From NCBI RefSeq assembly GCF_012922555.1, contig NZ_WIPK01000001.1, forward strand, positions 806,001-870,000: 64,000 bases of DNA, read 5' to 3'. Source of the DNA: Paraclostridium dentum (lineage in GTDB: Bacteria > Bacillota > Clostridia > Peptostreptococcales > Peptostreptococcaceae). Within the stretch, counting starts at the first letter, position 1, and each line of letters begins with the position of its first letter. The notes under the pieces were generated by a model. The model saw only the letters and a program-made list of their open reading frames with translations. It did not search any database and was not told where the DNA came from. The translations under genes were made by a program, and so were the position numbers. Below, piece after piece: positions 17,370 to 26,770 of the stretch.

Positions 17370-19375
17370 GAATTTTTTACTATATTCTTATATCCTATAT
17401 ATGTAGTGTAAAAATATGCAAAATATACCACTACAAAAATAATAGCTGTACTTATTAACGTATATTTAATATCTGGATTATACAATGATTCAATAAAAGT
17501 ATATATAACCTTTATACCTATAATGGAGTGTATAAACGCAAGTGATATTGGTAATCCAAAATAGATAAGCGTCTGGATAAATATAGTTTTATTAATCATC
17601 TTTTCATTAGCTCCTAAACGCTCTATAGCTTTATATCTTTCTATACTATCACTAGCTTCTGATAGTTGTTGAATTGCTAAAATCGCCATGCTAGAAATTA
17701 AAAATATTATACCTAAATACATTTCTATAAATAATACAATTGTAACTGAACCTTTGTTATTTAGGTATATTTCCTGTTTAGTGTCTCCATTTAAAAATCC
17801 AGCCTTATTATAGTCTATTTTACCTTCTTTAAATGAATCGAGTAATGATTGGTATTTCTTTTCTGACTTTTCGTTATTTTTAGTAAACTTTACATTTAAA
17901 TTAGAAGACCTACTTTTTGCATTTGCAACTATATCATCATTAACTACTAATGTCAACATATTGTTGAGATAGGGTGAAGATTTAAGAGATTCTTCAAATA
18001 TTTCTCCATTCTTAATTTTGTACTCCTTATTGTATAAGTTAATTTTTTTGTTTTTTTCAAAATTTTTATTAAGTATATCTAAAATCATTCTATTATTAGA
18101 GCTTAGTATAACCTCATTTGATTTTAATGATATAGTATTTTCACCTTTTAATTTTCTAATATTATTGTAGTCTGAAATCTTTATCAGATCTATATTATAA
18201 AAATCAAATTCGTCACTTAAAATATATTTATTAACTAAATCTTTTTTATTAATTAAATTTTTTAATTTTACTCCAGAGTCATATATGTCGAAATATACAT
18301 ATTTTTCGTTATCATCAAACTTAAAATTAACAGCATTTAAAGACTCCTCCACAGTTTTTACATAATCATCCCCATATAAAGATATGCTCACATCAAAAGG
18401 AGTAGACTCAATTAAAATTCTTTCTGAAGCATTTTTAAAACCTATACCAGTGGAAAGCATTACTATAGTTAAAAACAGCATTAAGCATATAACTGAAATA
18501 GATAAAAAATTAGTGTTAATTTTGCTATTTAATTGTTTAATTATAAATATATTTAAATTTTTAAAATATATTTTTTTATTCTTTTTAGTTATATATATAA
18601 ATACTCCAGCTAAGCTATAAAAAAATAAAAATGTACCTAAAATACCAAACCCTATAATCTTTAAAACAATGTAATTTGTAATTTCATTTGGTACTAGATT
18701 AATAACTGATTTGTAACTTGTTAATAAAAGACATGAACTTATCAAAAAAGTAAGTACGTATACAATAGGGTTTTTAAATTTTATATTTTCAACTTTCTTA
18801 TTAGCATTAACTAAATCTATTATTTTGTATCTTGAAATTGTGATAACATTAAATATCATAACTATTAAAAATATTATTCCAAAGTAAACTATAGTCTTTT
18901 GAATAGCATTTGAAGAAATTATAAATTTGTATTTACTCATATCAACTTCAAATAATTTAGATGCAAAAGCGGATAGTCCTTGACTTAATACAAGTCCTAT
19001 TAATAGACCCACTACTAAAGAAAGTACACCTACTATTATTGTCTCTACAACTATTACTTGTGAAATTTTTAAATTACTCATTCCTAACGTTCTGTATATA
19101 CCCAATTCTTTTTTTCTTTTTTTTATTAAAAAATTGTTAGCATATAGTATCAAACCACCTAATATAAATGATACAAAAATAGAGATAATTTCCATAGAAT
19201 TAATTAGTAAATCAATGTAGCTTTCTTTAGATTTACTTAAATCAAGTATAGCTTGTTGTGATTCGATGGAGTTAAAACTATAAAATATACTTACAGCAAG
19301 TACCATAGTTAAAAAGTATATTCTATAAATTTTAAAACTTTTCCTAACATTTTCAAACGCAAGTTTAAAATACAT
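17363..19375 (-). CDS. Bce-type ABC transporter permease (FtsX-like)
   Basis: A 670-aa permease with the BceB layout: one N-terminal helix, a group of helices between about 55 and 295, a large extracytoplasmic domain (about residues 310-540), and three C-terminal helices. FtsX-like segments include KRKKELGIYRTLGMSNLKI and YKAIERLGANEKMI. Such permeases sense and relieve cell-wall-active peptide antibiotics. The ATG at 19375 lies 8 bases after GGAGG; nearer in-frame starts (19381 ATG, 19390 TTG) are too close to that site. It overlaps the ATPase gene by 11 bases. Confidence 0.88.
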   Translation of the reverse strand: MYFKLAFENVRKSFKIYRIYFLTMVLAVSIFYSFNSIESQQAILDLSKSKESYIDLLINSMEIISIFVSFILGGLILYANNFLIKKRKKELGIYRTLGMSNLKISQVIVVETIIVGVLSLVVGLLIGLVLSQGLSAFASKLFEVDMSKYKFIISSNAIQKTIVYFGIIFLIVMIFNVITISRYKIIDLVNANKKVENIKFKNPIVYVLTFLISSCLLLTSYKSVINLVPNEITNYIVLKIIGFGILGTFLFFYSLAGVFIYITKKNKKIYFKNLNIFIIKQLNSKINTNFLSISVICLMLFLTIVMLSTGIGFKNASERILIESTPFDVSISLYGDDYVKTVEESLNAVNFKFDDNEKYVYFDIYDSGVKLKNLINKKDLVNKYILSDEFDFYNIDLIKISDYNNIRKLKGENTISLKSNEVILSSNNRMILDILNKNFEKNKKINLYNKEYKIKNGEIFEESLKSSPYLNNMLTLVVNDDIVANAKSRSSNLNVKFTKNNEKSEKKYQSLLDSFKEGKIDYNKAGFLNGDTKQEIYLNNKGSVTIVLFIEMYLGIIFLISSMAILAIQQLSEASDSIERYKAIERLGANEKMINKTIFIQTLIYFGLPISLAFIHSIIGIKVIYTFIESLYNPDIKYTLISTAIIFVVVYFAYFYTTYIGYKNIVKNSK

Positions 19376-20129
19376 TTTCATCTCCTCCAAGCAAGGTGAT
19401 TACATCTATTATCCTATTAAAAAAAACTTTCCTGCTATCATTTCCACGAATTACTTCATTAAAGATTTCACCATCTTTTATAAACAATATTCTATTTGCA
19501 TAGCTTGCTGTAAAAGCGTCATGGGTAACCATCAAAATAGTAGTGTTGAATTCTTGGTTTAATTTTTCAAATCTTTCAAGTAACAATCTGGCAGCTTTCG
19601 AATCTAAAGCCCCTGTGGGCTCATCAGCTAAAACTAATGAGGGATTTGTTACAATAGCTCTAGCAGAGGCAACCCTTTGTTTTTGTCCACCCGATATTTG
19701 ATATGGATACTTATCCAAAACATTATTTATTTCAAGGTATTTAGCAACTTCTTTAACTTTACTATCTATATTAGCTGTTTTTTCACCCTTAATAGTAAGC
19801 GCTAATGCTATATTTTCGTAAGCTGTTAATGTATCTAAAAGGTTAAAATCTTGAAATATAAATCCTAGTTCTGTCTGTCTAAATTTATCTAGCTTTCTTG
19901 TTTTTAGCTTTGTAATATCTTGATCATTTATTATAACGCTTCCACTTGATACATTGTCGATTGTAGATATGCAATTTAAAAGCGTAGTTTTACCACTTCC
20001 GCTAGGGCCCATTATACCTATAAATTCACCTTCACTCACACTAAAGCTTATATTATCAATTGCTTTATTTATAGTATCTTTATTTCCATAATACTTTTCG
20101 ATGTTTTTTACTTCTAATATATTTTTCAT
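19365..20129 (-). CDS. Bce-type ABC transporter ATP-binding protein
   Basis: A 254-aa ATPase of the BceA/MacB class. Walker A is GPSGSGKTTLLN, the Q-loop region is FIFQDFNLLDTLTAYEN, the signature is YQISGGQKQRVASARA, Walker B is LVLADEPTGALDS, and the switch His is in MVTHDAFTA. It powers the overlapping permease downstream. AGGAGG precedes the ATG. The 110-base gap to the kinase gene upstream could hold its own promoter. Confidence 0.93.
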   Translation of the reverse strand: MKNILEVKNIEKYYGNKDTINKAIDNISFSVSEGEFIGIMGPSGSGKTTLLNCISTIDNVSSGSVIINDQDITKLKTRKLDKFRQTELGFIFQDFNLLDTLTAYENIALALTIKGEKTANIDSKVKEVAKYLEINNVLDKYPYQISGGQKQRVASARAIVTNPSLVLADEPTGALDSKAARLLLERFEKLNQEFNTTILMVTHDAFTASYANRILFIKDGEIFNEVIRGNDSRKVFFNRIIDVITLLGGDENVF

Positions 20130-20239
20130 GTATACCTCCTAACGAAACTCATATTCTTATTTTACACTTTTTTAAAAATAAAAGCCTTATAGTAAGCAAA
20201 AAATAAACTTACATTTTGGTAATACTTAGAATACAGTTT

Positions 20240-21481
20240 CTATTTTTTAGGAATGGAAAGAGTAAAAGTACTTCCTTCTCCATATTTAGATACAGCAGAT
20301 ATTTTCCCGTTTAAATTAGATACTAATACTTTAGCAATTGATAACCCTATACCAGATCCATCTCTATTAGATTCTCTTTGAGAACTAGCCCTAAAAAATC
20401 GATTAAAAATTTGTGATAGATCTTCATTTTTAATACCTATCCCAGTATCTAATACATCAATTATTATATTTGTATTTTCATCATATATAGTAACTTTTAT
20501 TATATCTTCATTATTTGTGTATTTTATAGCATTATCAATAAGTATTATTAATATTTGTTTTAACTTCTCCTTATCACTAAATATAATTTTGTCTTTTGAT
20601 TTATATTCAAACTCCAGCTTTTTATGTTGTAATTCGCATATATCTTCATATTGTTCAGTTATATCATATACCATAGATTTTAAATCAACCTCAGATTTAT
20701 TTATAGTTACGATAGCATCTTCTTTTGTAAGTTTTAGCAAGTCAGAAACTAATTTATTAAGACGTCTTACTTCTTTCATAACAATTGTTAAATTTTTCAT
20801 CTCATCTTCAACGCTATTACTTGGCCTTTTTATTATACTTTCAATTTTAGAAAAAATTATGGTAAGTGGAGTTCTTAATTCATGAGAAGCATCCTGTACA
20901 AATAAAGCCTGGGTTTTCCAAGATTCCTCTATTGGTTCTAAAGATTTTCTAGTTAAAAATTTGCTTGCAATAAATATAACTGCACAAGCTATAACTGCCG
21001 AAATTATAAGCACATGTCTAAGCTTAGCTAAAAGTCCCTCTTCAATATCCACTAGTTTGATTATCTCAATAGTATATGGCCCACTGACTTTTTTAAACTC
21101 TCTGAAGCTTGAACCTTCATACTCATAAGAAATTATACCTTCCTTTAAATTTTTACTTTTTTCATATGGTTTCATGTAGTTAGTAATATCGTATGGATAT
21201 GACTTAATGATTGTCCCATTTTCCCACACATATACTAAGCTTCCTTTTGACATCATATGAATATCATCCCTATTAGGAATTGGATTTCTTTCACCATGTA
21301 TTAAATCATTTTCAGTTTTTTGCATTTGCATTTGTAGGTCTTTATCAACTCCATTATAAGTTAAATCATAAAAAAACTTATATATAAACAAAGCAAATAC
21401 TATAAAGACGATACCTACAACTATCATATTTATTGTAATTAATCTTTTTCTTGTATTTTTTAATATATTTTTATTCATCAT
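20240..21481 (-). CDS. Sensor histidine kinase with extracytoplasmic sensor domain
   Basis: A kinase of about 413 aa with two membrane helices (about 16-38 and 156-174) flanking an extracytoplasmic sensor of about 115 residues. Next come HisKA with the phospho-acceptor His in FVQDASHELRTPLTII (near 200) and an HATPase domain with NAIKYT, DTGIGIKNEDL and DGSGIGLSIAKVL. Its large sensor sets it apart from BceS-type kinases. It overlaps the response regulator gene by 11 bases. The exact start (21481 or 21478) is uncertain. Confidence 0.9.
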   Translation of the reverse strand: MMNKNILKNTRKRLITINMIVVGIVFIVFALFIYKFFYDLTYNGVDKDLQMQMQKTENDLIHGERNPIPNRDDIHMMSKGSLVYVWENGTIIKSYPYDITNYMKPYEKSKNLKEGIISYEYEGSSFREFKKVSGPYTIEIIKLVDIEEGLLAKLRHVLIISAVIACAVIFIASKFLTRKSLEPIEESWKTQALFVQDASHELRTPLTIIFSKIESIIKRPSNSVEDEMKNLTIVMKEVRRLNKLVSDLLKLTKEDAIVTINKSEVDLKSMVYDITEQYEDICELQHKKLEFEYKSKDKIIFSDKEKLKQILIILIDNAIKYTNNEDIIKVTIYDENTNIIIDVLDTGIGIKNEDLSQIFNRFFRASSQRESNRDGSGIGLSIAKVLVSNLNGKISAVSKYGEGSTFTLSIPKK

Positions 21482-22148
21482 CAAATATATATCCTATTCC
21501 TCTTTTCGTTTTTATATATTTATTATATCCTTTACACGCTAAATTTTTTCTAAGACCACTTATATGAACCTCTACTATTTCCAGCGGAATATCACATTCA
21601 ATTCCCCAAATTCTATCATATATTTGTTCTTTTAATAAAACTTGACCTTTATTCATTAAAAAGTATTCCAAAATATCATATTGTTTCTTGTATAGTTCTA
21701 TTTCCTCTCCATCTATATATACTTTTCTAGAATTTAAATTTATCTTTAAGCTCTTAAATTCTACTATATTTTCGCTAGATATTGCTCCTGTTGTTCTAAG
21801 AATTGCGTAAACTCTAGCTATTAATTCCTCCATATAAAATGGTTTTGTTATATAGTCATTTGCCCCTATTGAAAATGCTCCAACTTTATCATCTAACTCT
21901 TCTTTTGCTGTTAGCATTATAACTGGCGTCTTAACGCCTTGATTTCTTAATGACTTTAATATTTCTATTCCGCTTAAATCAGGTAACATTATATCTAAAA
22001 TTATAATATCATATATATTTCTCTCTATATTATACAAAGCTTCTTCTCCGTTATTAAAAACTTCAACATTAAAATTGTTTTGATTTGATAATTCTTCTTT
22101 TATAGTATCTGCCAAAATAACATTATCTTCCACCAATAAAATTCTCAT
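21471..22148 (-). CDS. OmpR-family response regulator
   Basis: A 225-aa regulator with a receiver domain (LLVEDN at the N-terminus, phospho-acceptor Asp in DIIILDIMLPDLSG, Thr in VIMLTAKEE, Lys in YITKPF) and a winged-helix DNA-binding domain (ISGLRKNL, IKTKRGIGYIF). It pairs with the overlapping kinase gene. The Bce-like ABC genes just downstream are plausible targets. AGGAGG precedes the ATG. Confidence 0.93.
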   Translation of the reverse strand: MRILLVEDNVILADTIKEELSNQNNFNVEVFNNGEEALYNIERNIYDIIILDIMLPDLSGIEILKSLRNQGVKTPVIMLTAKEELDDKVGAFSIGANDYITKPFYMEELIARVYAILRTTGAISSENIVEFKSLKINLNSRKVYIDGEEIELYKKQYDILEYFLMNKGQVLLKEQIYDRIWGIECDIPLEIVEVHISGLRKNLACKGYNKYIKTKRGIGYIFDDE

Positions 22149-22245
22149 TAATTGTCCTCCTAAGTTTATATCAATATAGTAATTATATACGCTTTACCTT
22201 TAATTAAACTTAAAGTTTTTTGTTTATTATTAATTTATATAACAT

Positions 22246-22295
22246 AAATAAAGATAAAAGGACTACATAAATTTGTAGTCCTTTTATCTTTATTT
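22246..22295 (-). terminator. Terminator of the GntR/DUF1648 operon
   Basis: A perfect 22-bp stem (22246-22267 with 22274-22295) with a 6-nt loop overlaps the stop codon of the DUF1648 gene. Confidence 0.9.
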
Positions 22296-23407
22296 TAAAA
22301 TCCAATAATACTCACTATAATTAATAAAACTAATAATACACAAAGCCACTGACTTTTTTTATTTGCCATATTAAATGTCCAACCAGCACCAATCCTTTTT
22401 TCAACCATAAATGATGGGTCTTCTTTGTTATAATATATAAATCCATAAATCCATTTTTCATCATCACTTTCTATTATATATGAATTTTTATTTTTAGACT
22501 TCAATGTAGATATCATTATCATAATATATATTAAATAAATTATAGATATCATAGGTAAAAATATACTTATAAAAAATATTAACGTTGGTATGTTACCTCC
22601 ACTAACTAGAGACCATTGCATAGGTATTATAGTTAATTGTATACTTAAAGTTAATATCCAAAATGCGTACCCCATTTTGCTTAAATATTTTAAAGCTTTT
22701 TTTCTAATCTCTTCTTTATTTTCGGTATCTATATAGCTTCTAGATCCTATAGTTTCAATTGTTAAATAACTAAACATTAAAACCATTGCTATATCTAAAA
22801 TATTTAACATAAAAACATTTTTAAATGTTTTTGGAGCAAATGTATCTGCTTTACCTTCTATTCCCCAATGAGTTGGGATAGTTTCCGGTAGACTATTATA
22901 ATTAAATACAACATATGCAAATGTTATTAAAGATATTAGTATACATATACCAAATAAAATTTTAAACTTATTCTTAACTTTAGATTTTTCACTTATAAAT
23001 TTAGTATCTATAGACATAGTTTTGGCATTTGCATCTTTATCCTTATGACTATTAGATGTATTCAATAATTTACTTTTTAAGTGAATTACATCTATATAGC
23101 TAGATCTTAAATAATAAAAATCTAGTATTAAATACAATATTAAGATAAATGTCAATGCTATATCCTCATTAAGATTAAATACTTGATGGCCTAGTAATGC
23201 AAGGATTACTAATACTACTAAAGTAATATTTAATTTCTTTTTATAACTTCTGTCAATTTTCTTTTTATCAATTTCTTCTAGCTCTATATTTTTAACGTAT
23301 ACTCCATAAAAATAATTTTTACCACTTAAAGCCTGAACATAAAGCATTAATAGATGAATGATTACTATTGTTGGAATCATCACAATAAAAATTGCTAAAT
23401 TTCCCAT
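22295..23407 (-). CDS. DUF1648/DUF5808-domain membrane protein
   Basis: A 370-aa membrane protein. A DUF1648-type segment near residue 170 reads SLPETIPTHWGIEGKAD, as in SdpI-like proteins. The C-terminus contains DEKWIYGFIYYNKEDPSFMV, typical of DUF5808. About eight membrane helices are expected. SdpI relatives give immunity to a toxin and act in signalling, but no such role is shown here. Its ATG overlaps the stop of the GntR gene by one base (TAATG), so the two are coupled. Confidence 0.88.
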   Translation of the reverse strand: MGNLAIFIVMIPTIVIIHLLMLYVQALSGKNYFYGVYVKNIELEEIDKKKIDRSYKKKLNITLVVLVILALLGHQVFNLNEDIALTFILILYLILDFYYLRSSYIDVIHLKSKLLNTSNSHKDKDANAKTMSIDTKFISEKSKVKNKFKILFGICILISLITFAYVVFNYNSLPETIPTHWGIEGKADTFAPKTFKNVFMLNILDIAMVLMFSYLTIETIGSRSYIDTENKEEIRKKALKYLSKMGYAFWILTLSIQLTIIPMQWSLVSGGNIPTLIFFISIFLPMISIIYLIYIMIMISTLKSKNKNSYIIESDDEKWIYGFIYYNKEDPSFMVEKRIGAGWTFNMANKKSQWLCVLLVLLIIVSIIGF

Positions 23408-23790
23408 TATTTTTTCACCCCATATTTTTCAAAATAATTTTCACATAAGTCTATAAACTCGCTTTTATCTATCCCTTTTAAATAACTCTCTGCTACTAAA
23501 AGTTCTATTTGATCTTTAATTTGATTGAAATTGTTAATATCCTTATCTATAGGAAGATTATTAATCACTGCACCTTTTCTTCTATCAATACTTATATATC
23601 CTTCATCCTTTAAAAGGTTATATGCCTTACTCACAGTGTGCAGGTTTATTCCAATTTCATCAGCCAAACTTCTAACAGACGGAAGAGACTCATAAATTTC
23701 TAATTCTCCATTTGCAATTGATTTTATAACTTCTTCTCGTATTTGTATATAAATAGGCTTATCACTGTTAAAATCTAAGTTTAATATCAA
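23407..23790 (-). CDS. GntR-family transcriptional regulator, short YtrA type
   Basis: A 127-aa repressor-like protein: a winged helix-turn-helix (SDKPIYIQIREEVIKSI, LPSVRSLADEIGINLHTVSKAYNLL, YISIDRRKGAVI) followed by a short helical dimerisation tail of about 50 residues, as in the YtrA subfamily. That subfamily usually controls adjacent membrane or ABC genes. TTG at 23790 lies 9 bases after AAAGGA. An upstream in-frame ATG at 23808 precedes that site. A long palindrome just upstream is a likely operator for autoregulation. Confidence 0.9.
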   Translation of the reverse strand: MILNLDFNSDKPIYIQIREEVIKSIANGELEIYESLPSVRSLADEIGINLHTVSKAYNLLKDEGYISIDRRKGAVINNLPIDKDINNFNQIKDQIELLVAESYLKGIDKSEFIDLCENYFEKYGVKK

Positions 23791-23820
23791 GTTGTCACAT
23801 CCTTTCATATTTTTAGATAT

Positions 23821-23861
23821 ATATTCTATCTGTTATATAAACAATATAACAGATAGAATAT
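23821..23861 (-). promoter_or_regulatory. Probable GntR operator: perfect 18-bp inverted repeat
   Basis: Arms 23821-23838 and 23844-23861 are exact inverted repeats (ATATTCTATCTGTTATAT and its complement) separated by 5 bases. The element overlaps the -10 box of a candidate promoter and ends about 30 bases before the GntR start. No T-run follows on either strand, so it is not a terminator. Autorepression is inference. Confidence 0.75.
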
Positions 23862-23871
23862 GAACGTGCAA
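23843..23871 (-). promoter_or_regulatory. Candidate promoter of the GntR/DUF1648 operon
   Basis: On the minus strand TTGCAC (23866-23871) and TATATT (23843-23848) are 17 bases apart. The -10 is good and the -35 is weak. The -10 lies inside the palindrome. Confidence 0.5.
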
Positions 23872-23883
23872 TATTTTTCTAAA

Positions 23884-23934
23884 AAAATAAACTAACAAAA
23901 TAAGAATAACATCCTCACTTTATTAGTTTATTTT
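23884..23934 (-). terminator. Terminator of the BceRS-like operon
   Basis: AAAATAAACTAA (23884-23895) pairs with TTAGTTTATTTT (23923-23934), just after the kinase stop. Confidence 0.7.
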
Positions 23935-24942
23935 CTAAAGGTATCTTTCGCCTAGAGGGAATACTAATCTTACAGTCGTTCCTTCATCTAATTTTGAATC
24001 TAATTCAATATTAAGTCCTAATTTATTGCATAATTTTTTACATACATACAAACCTATCCCTGTTGATTTAGAATATGTACGTCCATTTTCTCCTGTAAAT
24101 CCTTTTTCAAAAACTCTGCAAATATCTCGTTCACAAATGCCTACACCATTATCAACTATATTTAGCACAATATTATTCTTATTCAATACACAGTCTAAAT
24201 TTATACTAGGATTTTCATTCTTCGAATATTTTATAGAGTTAACCACAATTTGATTTATTATAAACTCAACCCATTTAGGGTCACTATAAACTGTATGATC
24301 TATATTTCCTATATTGATAGTAATCTTTTTATTAATACAAGACCTAGCATTTTTTCTTATTACTTTTCTAATAGAGTTTTCTAGGCTAAAAGATTTAACA
24401 ATATAATCTTTATTTACATTATTACTTCTTGAATAATATAAAACTTGTTCAACATAATCTTCTATCTTTTGAAGTTCCTCTTTTATATAGCTAGGAATCG
24501 TATCTGAATTATTTTCTACAAAGAGCATCGTAGAAGCTATAGGTGTTTTTATTTCATGCACCCAAGTTTCAATATACTCTTTATAATCGTTTTGCATATT
24601 TTTATAATAATTAACGTTATCTCTCATTGATTTATTAGTTTCTTTTAATATATCATAAATTAAATATTCATTTAGATTTTTTGGTTTTTCTATAACTTCT
24701 GATAGTAAAAACTTTTTATCTAAATTTTCACATATACTAATTACATTATCAAAATATTTTTTCTTTCTTCTAAAATCAATAATCATGTATGATAAAAATG
24801 GACCTACCCATATAACAATTAATAAGAAGATAAGTTGATAACTAACATTTGATGCTAATAACCCTATAGATAATATAAATATTATCATAAAGTTTATTAT
24901 TAAAAAAATTAAATTATCTTTTATATAATCAACTAGTTTCAT
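23935..24942 (-). CDS. BceS-like intramembrane-sensing histidine kinase
   Basis: A 335-aa kinase with two N-terminal helices (about 12-30 and 36-55) separated by only a few residues, so almost no extracellular sensor. This is the BceS pattern, in which a partner ABC permease does the sensing. The phospho-acceptor His lies in IETWVHEIKTPIASTML (near 131). ATP-binding motifs are NSIKYS, DNGVGI and STGIGLYVCKKL. Its ATG overlaps the regulator stop (ATGA). No BceAB genes adjoin it. Confidence 0.9.
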   Translation of the reverse strand: MKLVDYIKDNLIFLIINFMIIFILSIGLLASNVSYQLIFLLIVIWVGPFLSYMIIDFRRKKKYFDNVISICENLDKKFLLSEVIEKPKNLNEYLIYDILKETNKSMRDNVNYYKNMQNDYKEYIETWVHEIKTPIASTMLFVENNSDTIPSYIKEELQKIEDYVEQVLYYSRSNNVNKDYIVKSFSLENSIRKVIRKNARSCINKKITINIGNIDHTVYSDPKWVEFIINQIVVNSIKYSKNENPSINLDCVLNKNNIVLNIVDNGVGICERDICRVFEKGFTGENGRTYSKSTGIGLYVCKKLCNKLGLNIELDSKLDEGTTVRLVFPLGERYL

Positions 24943-25607
24943 CTTAATATATATCCTAATCCTCTTCTAGTTTCTATATAGTCTTTTAAATCTAATTCTT
25001 CTAATTTTTTTCTTATTCTTGTCATATTTACAGATAGAGTATTATCATCTATATAAACATCTGAATTCCACATATAATTCATTAAATCGTCCCTTGATAC
25101 TATTTTTTCTTTATTTTTCATAAGGTGAGCTAAGATTTTTATTTCATTTTTACTTAACTCAACACTTTGTCCAAAAGCAGTTATTGTACCTTTAGATAAA
25201 TCCAAACTTAAATCTTTATAAACCAGTACATCTGAACTAACATCTGTGTAAGTTCTTTTAAGAACGGCACTTATTCTAGCTAGAAGTATTTGAGTATTGT
25301 ATGGTTTAGTTATAAAATCATCTGCACCTAAGTTCATACTCATAAGCTCATCTATTTCACTATCCCTACTAGTTACTATTATTATAGGTATATTTAGTGT
25401 TTTTCTTACCTCTCTACATATATGGAATCCATCATATACAGGAAGATTTATATCTAGTAATATAAGTTCTGGTCTTTCTTTTTCTATATCTTCTAATATA
25501 TTTTCGAAATTTTCACAAGCAATTACATTATATCCATATCTTGTAAGTAATGATTTTAACTCTTCTCTTATAATTTGAGAGTCTTCTATTATCATTAGTT
25601 TATTCAT
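24939..25607 (-). CDS. BceR-like OmpR-family response regulator
   Basis: A 222-aa regulator with receiver (IIEDSQIIRE, phospho-acceptor Asp in LILLDINLPVYDG, ITKPYN) and winged-helix output domain (RDDLMNYMWNSDVYIDDNT, IETRRGLGYIL). Sequence and length match BceR regulators of peptide-antibiotic detoxification. It is translationally coupled to the BceS-like kinase by a 4-base overlap. Its target may be the Bce-like ABC operon 4 kb away or a distant locus. Confidence 0.92.
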   Translation of the reverse strand: MNKLMIIEDSQIIREELKSLLTRYGYNVIACENFENILEDIEKERPELILLDINLPVYDGFHICREVRKTLNIPIIIVTSRDSEIDELMSMNLGADDFITKPYNTQILLARISAVLKRTYTDVSSDVLVYKDLSLDLSKGTITAFGQSVELSKNEIKILAHLMKNKEKIVSRDDLMNYMWNSDVYIDDNTLSVNMTRIRKKLEELDLKDYIETRRGLGYILR

Positions 25608-25782
25608 TTATAGCCTCCTTAAACTGTTCTTTCTTAATAGTTTATCATTTATAGAATTATTATTAAAGTATTACATTTTTTTATGTACATTACAAATAAT
25701 TTAATTTTCTGAATATTCTTTTGTTTTCTATCATAATTATAAATATCTCAATTAAAAAACTTTACTTCATTTTAAATTTATA

Positions 25783-25829
25783 AAGGCAAGAATACACAGT
25801 ACAAAACTATGTATTCTTGCCTTCTTTTT
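25783..25829. terminator. Hairpin terminator between sORF and BceR-like gene
   Basis: AAGGCAAGAATACA (25783-25796) pairs with TGTATTCTTGCCTT (25810-25823), followed by TCTTTTTT on the plus strand. It also lies downstream of the leftward 53-aa gene. Confidence 0.75.
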
Positions 25830-25889
25830 TGTTACTAAAAATTTTCAATCATTTGTTCTATTTAAATATCCGTAGAAGCTTTATTTTAA

Positions 25890-26051
25890 TTATTTGATAT
25901 TATCTATTTTTTTCTCAATTACATCAAGTCTTTTGTTTATTAGTTTTATATTAGATACAAATTTTTTTATTAGTTTATAAATTAATACAGGAATTGCTAC
26001 AATTAAAATTGTATTAAATATTTGAAAAAATAATTCATATGTAAAACTCAT
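25890..26051 (-). CDS. Small single-span membrane protein, 53 aa
   Basis: ATG at 26051 with a very strong GGGGAGGGGAG ribosome site about 10 bases upstream; TAA at 25890-25892. The protein has an N-terminal hydrophobic segment (residues 7-27), a Lys-rich turn, and a C-terminal helix (KRLDVIEKKIDNI). This layout resembles the DUF4083-type small membrane proteins of Firmicutes. That family link is tentative. A hairpin follows 60 bases downstream. Confidence 0.72.
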   Translation of the reverse strand: MSFTYELFFQIFNTILIVAIPVLIYKLIKKFVSNIKLINKRLDVIEKKIDNIK

Positions 26052-26152
26052 AATATATTACTCCCCTCCCCTTTTTATAATATAAGTAAACTCCCTCATT
26101 GTAATGATTCCCTTGTAAATCATATCATATTATAATACAGATTAAAAACTAA

Positions 26153-26698
26153 TTACTTTTCAAAAATAGCAAATATATTTAAATCTTGTTGTTTATCTCT
26201 AAAATTAGCATATTTCTTTAATAATCCTTCATGCTCAAACCCGAAGTTTAATAATAACTTTTCAGAATGCTTATTTTGAGGGTAAACAATAGCTTCTATT
26301 CTTTCCAATTCCATGAATTCAAATCCGTATTTCAAAATAGCACAAATCGCTTCACTTGCATAACCTTTATTCCAAAATGCTTCACCAAGTTCATACCCTA
26401 CTTCTGCTCTAAAATGATTTTTATTCCAACAATGAAAACCGCATGTTCCAATAATTCTATTTGTTTCTTTAAGTTCTATTCCCCATCTGATAGACTTTTG
26501 ATCCTCAAATGCTTTATGAAATTTCAAAATAAGATCTTCTGCTTCAGATAAATTCTCCATTGGGTATTTTCCGTAATATTTAGTAACTCTTTCTGAAGAT
26601 AGGATTTCAAATAAATCATTAATATCTTTAGTTTTTAACTCTCTAAGTATAAGTCTGTCAGTTTCTATTATTGGAAATTTGCAACTAATTTCATTCAC
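26153..26698 (-). CDS. GNAT N-acetyltransferase, RimJ/RimL type
   Basis: A 181-aa acetyltransferase with the RimJ/RimL signature: ETDRLILRELKTKDINDLF at the N-terminus, IGTCGFHCWNKNHFRAEVGY in the core, and the acetyl-CoA site EAFWNKGYASEAICAIL. It ends with NKHSEKLLLNFGFEHEGLL. The substrate could be a protein N-terminus or an antibiotic-like amine. It starts at GTG (26698) after GGGGGAATATAG. Confidence 0.9.
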   Translation of the reverse strand: MNEISCKFPIIETDRLILRELKTKDINDLFEILSSERVTKYYGKYPMENLSEAEDLILKFHKAFEDQKSIRWGIELKETNRIIGTCGFHCWNKNHFRAEVGYELGEAFWNKGYASEAICAILKYGFEFMELERIEAIVYPQNKHSEKLLLNFGFEHEGLLKKYANFRDKQQDLNIFAIFEK

Positions 26699-26770
26699 CT
26701 ATATTCCCCCTCTAAATATTTATTTTATAATTTACTGTATTTATTTACCCCTTTATATATTAGTATTTTT

